Positions 61,707 through 64,000 of a stretch of 64,000 nt of DNA are shown here, piece after piece. Origin of the DNA: an uncultured Bacilli bacterium (GTDB lineage: Bacteria; Bacillota_I; Bacilli_A; RF39; UBA660); assembly GCA_947632085.1 (NCBI GenBank), contig CANRNY010000011.1, positions 1-64,000 on the forward strand, given 5' to 3'. The notes below the pieces were generated by a model, which was given only the letters and a program-made list of their open reading frames with translations, ran no database searches and was not told the origin of the DNA. Position 1 is the stretch's first letter, and every line of letters starts with the position of its first letter. The translations under genes and the position numbers were made by a program.

Positions 61707-64000
61707 ATGAATATTAATGAATTAAAAGTAATGTTAGAAAATTTAATCCATTCTTTATTATATAAAAGTTCCAAAAAAACCGAAAAAGAAGAAAAAATTG
61801 AAAAAGATATAATTAATTATCTACAAAATAGTGAAAATCTTATTGAAGATCTTCGTCTTTTAATGTCTACTAAAAATAATGAAAACTATTTTATGTATGA
61901 TAATTACTTAAAAGAATTTCTAATCAATTTAAAAGAAGAACAAAGAAAACATATTATATATAATCAAAGCGATTATGAAGAAATTATTAAAGATAGAAGT
62001 ATTCTTCTAGCTCTTTGGAATACTCTTTCAAATGACGAAAAACTTAATTATTTAAAAGATAAAAAGAAATATAATGACATTGATATATCTTTTATTAATA
62101 GTGATTTAAATAATACTAATCTTAAAGATAGTGAAATCATATCAGCCATTATTAATAATAATGATATATTAAGTAAAATCCCTAATTATAGTATTGATTT
62201 AAACTATTCTTACTCTATCCTATCATTATTAAATCTTAATGATGATAAAGTCTGTTGTATTTTAACCAAAGACTCATTTACAAAAATTCTTTTAAAAAAA
62301 TGTAAAACATTTGAAGAATTTTATAATTTATATAATAGTAATAAAGAAATATATAATTTTATCAAACCTAATAGTTTAATCTTTAATAATGACGATAATG
62401 AAAGTATTTACGACTTTTTATTAACTAATCCTAATTTTATTGGTAAATTTAATCCTAAGTATTTAGAACTATTTAGTATTATCGAAATATCTAAAATAAG
62501 TGAAGATCCTAAATTAGATAATGAATCATTTAGTTCTATTATTCAAAAACTATATAAGTATAATAATGAAAAAGCTAATCTTTATTTTAGTGAAGAAAAT
62601 TTAAAAAGATGTCCTAAAGATAGTATTACTGTCTACCCTTTTGATGATTTAGAAGAATCTCTTCAAACTAAAATTTTTAAGAGTTATTCATTATTTAATC
62701 GTTTTATCGATACTATTATTATTGAAGCTATTAATAATAAATTTAATGAAGAAGACATTGTTAGTAATCTTCGTGATGATAACTTTGTTAACGATACTAG
62801 TTCTTACGCCATTGAACTTTTAATTAATAAATTAAGTTTCAAAGCCGCATTTAATATGTTACAAAGAAAAATTATTTTCGACAAAATAAGTAATCTTCAT
62901 ATTAAAGTAAATGAAAAAGATAGTATTTTTGTTAAAGGATACTTAGATAGTCCTATTTTAATCTATAAATCAGAACACAATATGGTTTATGAAATGCTTA
63001 ATCTTTTAAATGATGAAGATGTTTTATATTATATAAATCTACCATATATTCTCGAAAACTTAAGTAATTACGAAATTATTAATTTATGTCTTAATAAATC
63101 TTTAGATATTAATAAAGTATTAGATATTCCTGAAATATTAAATAAATTTAATACAACTGATACCATAACTTATATTGATCGTTATTTTGAAAACAAGATA
63201 GATTTAAAAATCTTTAAAAACTCACTTTTAATAAAAAAACTATTTAATCTAAGTGATAATCAAATTGCTGAAATAGATTTTGATGAAGTAAGTTATCTAT
63301 ATGAAACTATTAGAATGAAATCATTATTATCTAAACAAGACTTCAAGCCATCAGTTCTAAGTTATAAAAGCATTTTAATCAGTTATTTATCACTAGGTCT
63401 AGAGGAAACATTAAAAATTGTTAATAATGGCAATATGGATATTACTTTAGATGAAGTAAAAAACCTTCAAAAAGACATTATTAATGAAAGAGTCTTAATC
63501 TTTAAAGAAAATAACTCATCTATTTTCCAAAATATGGCAAAAAAAATTATCAATAGTTTAAAAGATATTGAATTAACTGATAATATAAATGATTTTGCTA
63601 AAGAAATTAGAAAAAATACTTACTTAGATAATGTTCTATATATAATGTTAGATAATAATTTTGATACCTATAATTCGATCATTGATCGTTTCTACGATTA
63701 TCTAAAATATTCAACATACGATAAATATAGTGCTAAAAAAATCTTATATGATTACACAAATTCTTTTACATCATTATATATTGATAATAAATATAATGAG
63801 TATAATAATAACTTCGATAAATTAATTATGAAAAACTTTAAACCTAAAGAAAGAATTATCTATAGTAAAAGAAAAGAATATGGTGAATGTTTCTTAAAGA
63901 AACTAAAACTTAAACTATTTGTTAGAGCTTTAACAGATCCTAATAAAGAATCATATATTCCATATTTTAAAGATAATTATCCAATCAATAAGATTAAAGA
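61707..64000 (+). CDS. large helical protein of unknown function (3' end cut by window edge)
   Basis: I translated this by hand: an open frame of at least 764 codons starting at the ATG at 61707 after GGAGGGGTTCAT. The protein is very Asn/Lys/Ile/Leu-rich, all-helical in appearance, with repeated short Leu/Ile helices (KLFNLSDNQIAEIDFDEV, LPYILENLSNYEIINLCLNK) that suggest a solenoid. No signal peptide or membrane helix. A TATAAT box (61677-61682) lies upstream. In composition it resembles the 586-aa protein at 56233. Function unknown. Confidence 0.65.
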   Translation, partial: MNINELKVMLENLIHSLLYKSSKKTEKEEKIEKDIINYLQNSENLIEDLRLLMSTKNNENYFMYDNYLKEFLINLKEEQRKHIIYNQSDYEEIIKDRSILLALWNTLSNDEKLNYLKDKKKYNDIDISFINSDLNNTNLKDSEIISAIINNNDILSKIPNYSIDLNYSYSILSLLNLNDDKVCCILTKDSFTKILLKKCKTFEEFYNLYNSNKEIYNFIKPNSLIFNNDDNESIYDFLLTNPNFIGKFNPKYLELFSIIEISKISEDPKLDNESFSSIIQKLYKYNNEKANLYFSEENLKRCPKDSITVYPFDDLEESLQTKIFKSYSLFNRFIDTIIIEAINNKFNEEDIVSNLRDDNFVNDTSSYAIELLINKLSFKAAFNMLQRKIIFDKISNLHIKVNEKDSIFVKGYLDSPILIYKSEHNMVYEMLNLLNDEDVLYYINLPYILENLSNYEIINLCLNKSLDINKVLDIPEILNKFNTTDTITYIDRYFENKIDLKIFKNSLLIKKLFNLSDNQIAEIDFDEVSYLYETIRMKSLLSKQDFKPSVLSYKSILISYLSLGLEETLKIVNNGNMDITLDEVKNLQKDIINERVLIFKENNSSIFQNMAKKIINSLKDIELTDNINDFAKEIRKNTYLDNVLYIMLDNNFDTYNSIIDRFYDYLKYSTYDKYSAKKILYDYTNSFTSLYIDNKYNEYNNNFDKLIMKNFKPKERIIYSKRKEYGECFLKKLKLKLFVRALTDPNKESYIPYFKDNYPINKIK

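Noticed and set aside
1-64000. Mollicute-type code with UGA as Trp
   Set aside because: infB ends in TGA overlapping rbfA, and the CPBP gene, tdk and cse60 end in TGA at natural C-termini; Trp is encoded by TGG.

Overview
The window reads as the chromosome of a low-GC, spore-forming Gram-positive bacterium with a compact genome. It is very AT-rich, genes are tightly packed, and GGAGG/GGTGA-type ribosome sites are common. It carries spore-coat and sporulation genes (CotZ-type coat protein, cotJ operon, cse60, spoVB-like flippase), T-box leaders, a CIRCE/HrcA operator, class B sortase signals and a YtxH/YfhO/YlxR gene set. The standard code is used: infB ends in TGA overlapping the rbfA start (ATGA), and the CPBP protease gene ends the same way, so this is not a UGA=Trp mollicute. 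Uncultured gut Bacilli (RF39-like or Erysipelotrichia-like orders) are a reasonable guess; the sequence alone does not settle it. No rRNA, tRNA, CRISPR array, prophage or transposase gene was recognised. No gene-free stretch exceeds 300 bases; the two longest, 38714-38981 and 45034-45257, hold a leucine T-box and a manganese riboswitch.

Layout. 1-8837 (minus): an operon for a Tad/type IV-like secretion or pilus machine (a 250-aa anchored surface protein, a 1945-aa secreted cysteine-rich adhesin, a pseudopilin-like protein, a CpaB/SAF protein and a CpaF ATPase that runs off the left edge). 8947-11098 (plus): membrane thioredoxin, CPBP protease, metallophosphoesterase-like protein. 11139-15783: spore-coat genes, a PTS EIIB-like protein, an FtsW/RodA/SpoVE protein, a kinase-like protein and tyrS with its T-box. 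15959-21380: a cell-surface cadherin-like protein, an envelope operon (YtxH, DUF948-like, acidic protein, lipoprotein) and trmB. 21435-25914: a coat-like coiled coil, a SpoVB-type flippase, cse60 and yfhO. 25922-28894: nucleotide-related cluster (tdk, P-loop/CYTH protein, histidine phosphatase, Nudix-wHTH regulator). 29002-35001: membrane proteins, clpB under CIRCE, an alpha/beta hydrolase and a Mur-ligase-like protein. 35072-38981: leuS operon with a LeuRS-editing-domain/Nudix fusion. 38982-45033: GH31 enzyme, radical SAM protein, DUF5662-GNAT fusion, and a riboswitch-controlled cation exchanger. 45258-48734: a large sortase-anchored beta-helix adhesin. 48865-53037: rimP-nusA-ylxR-infB-rbfA. 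53187-56236: small housekeeping genes and cotJ. 56233-64000: two unknown helical proteins, a surface protein with a sortase-type tail, a class B sortase with a large cytoplasmic domain, and a large unknown protein running off the right edge.

The most interesting theme is surface display. The beta-helix adhesin has an NPNTS sorting signal that matches class B sortases. Its promoter carries a run of nine G residues in a 19-bp spacer, a typical slipped-strand phase-variation switch. It is flanked by 37-bp perfect direct repeats copied from the 3' end of rbfA, as if it had been inserted there. The second notable item is the T-box-controlled leuS operon, which encodes a fusion of a LeuRS editing-like domain to an intact Nudix domain.
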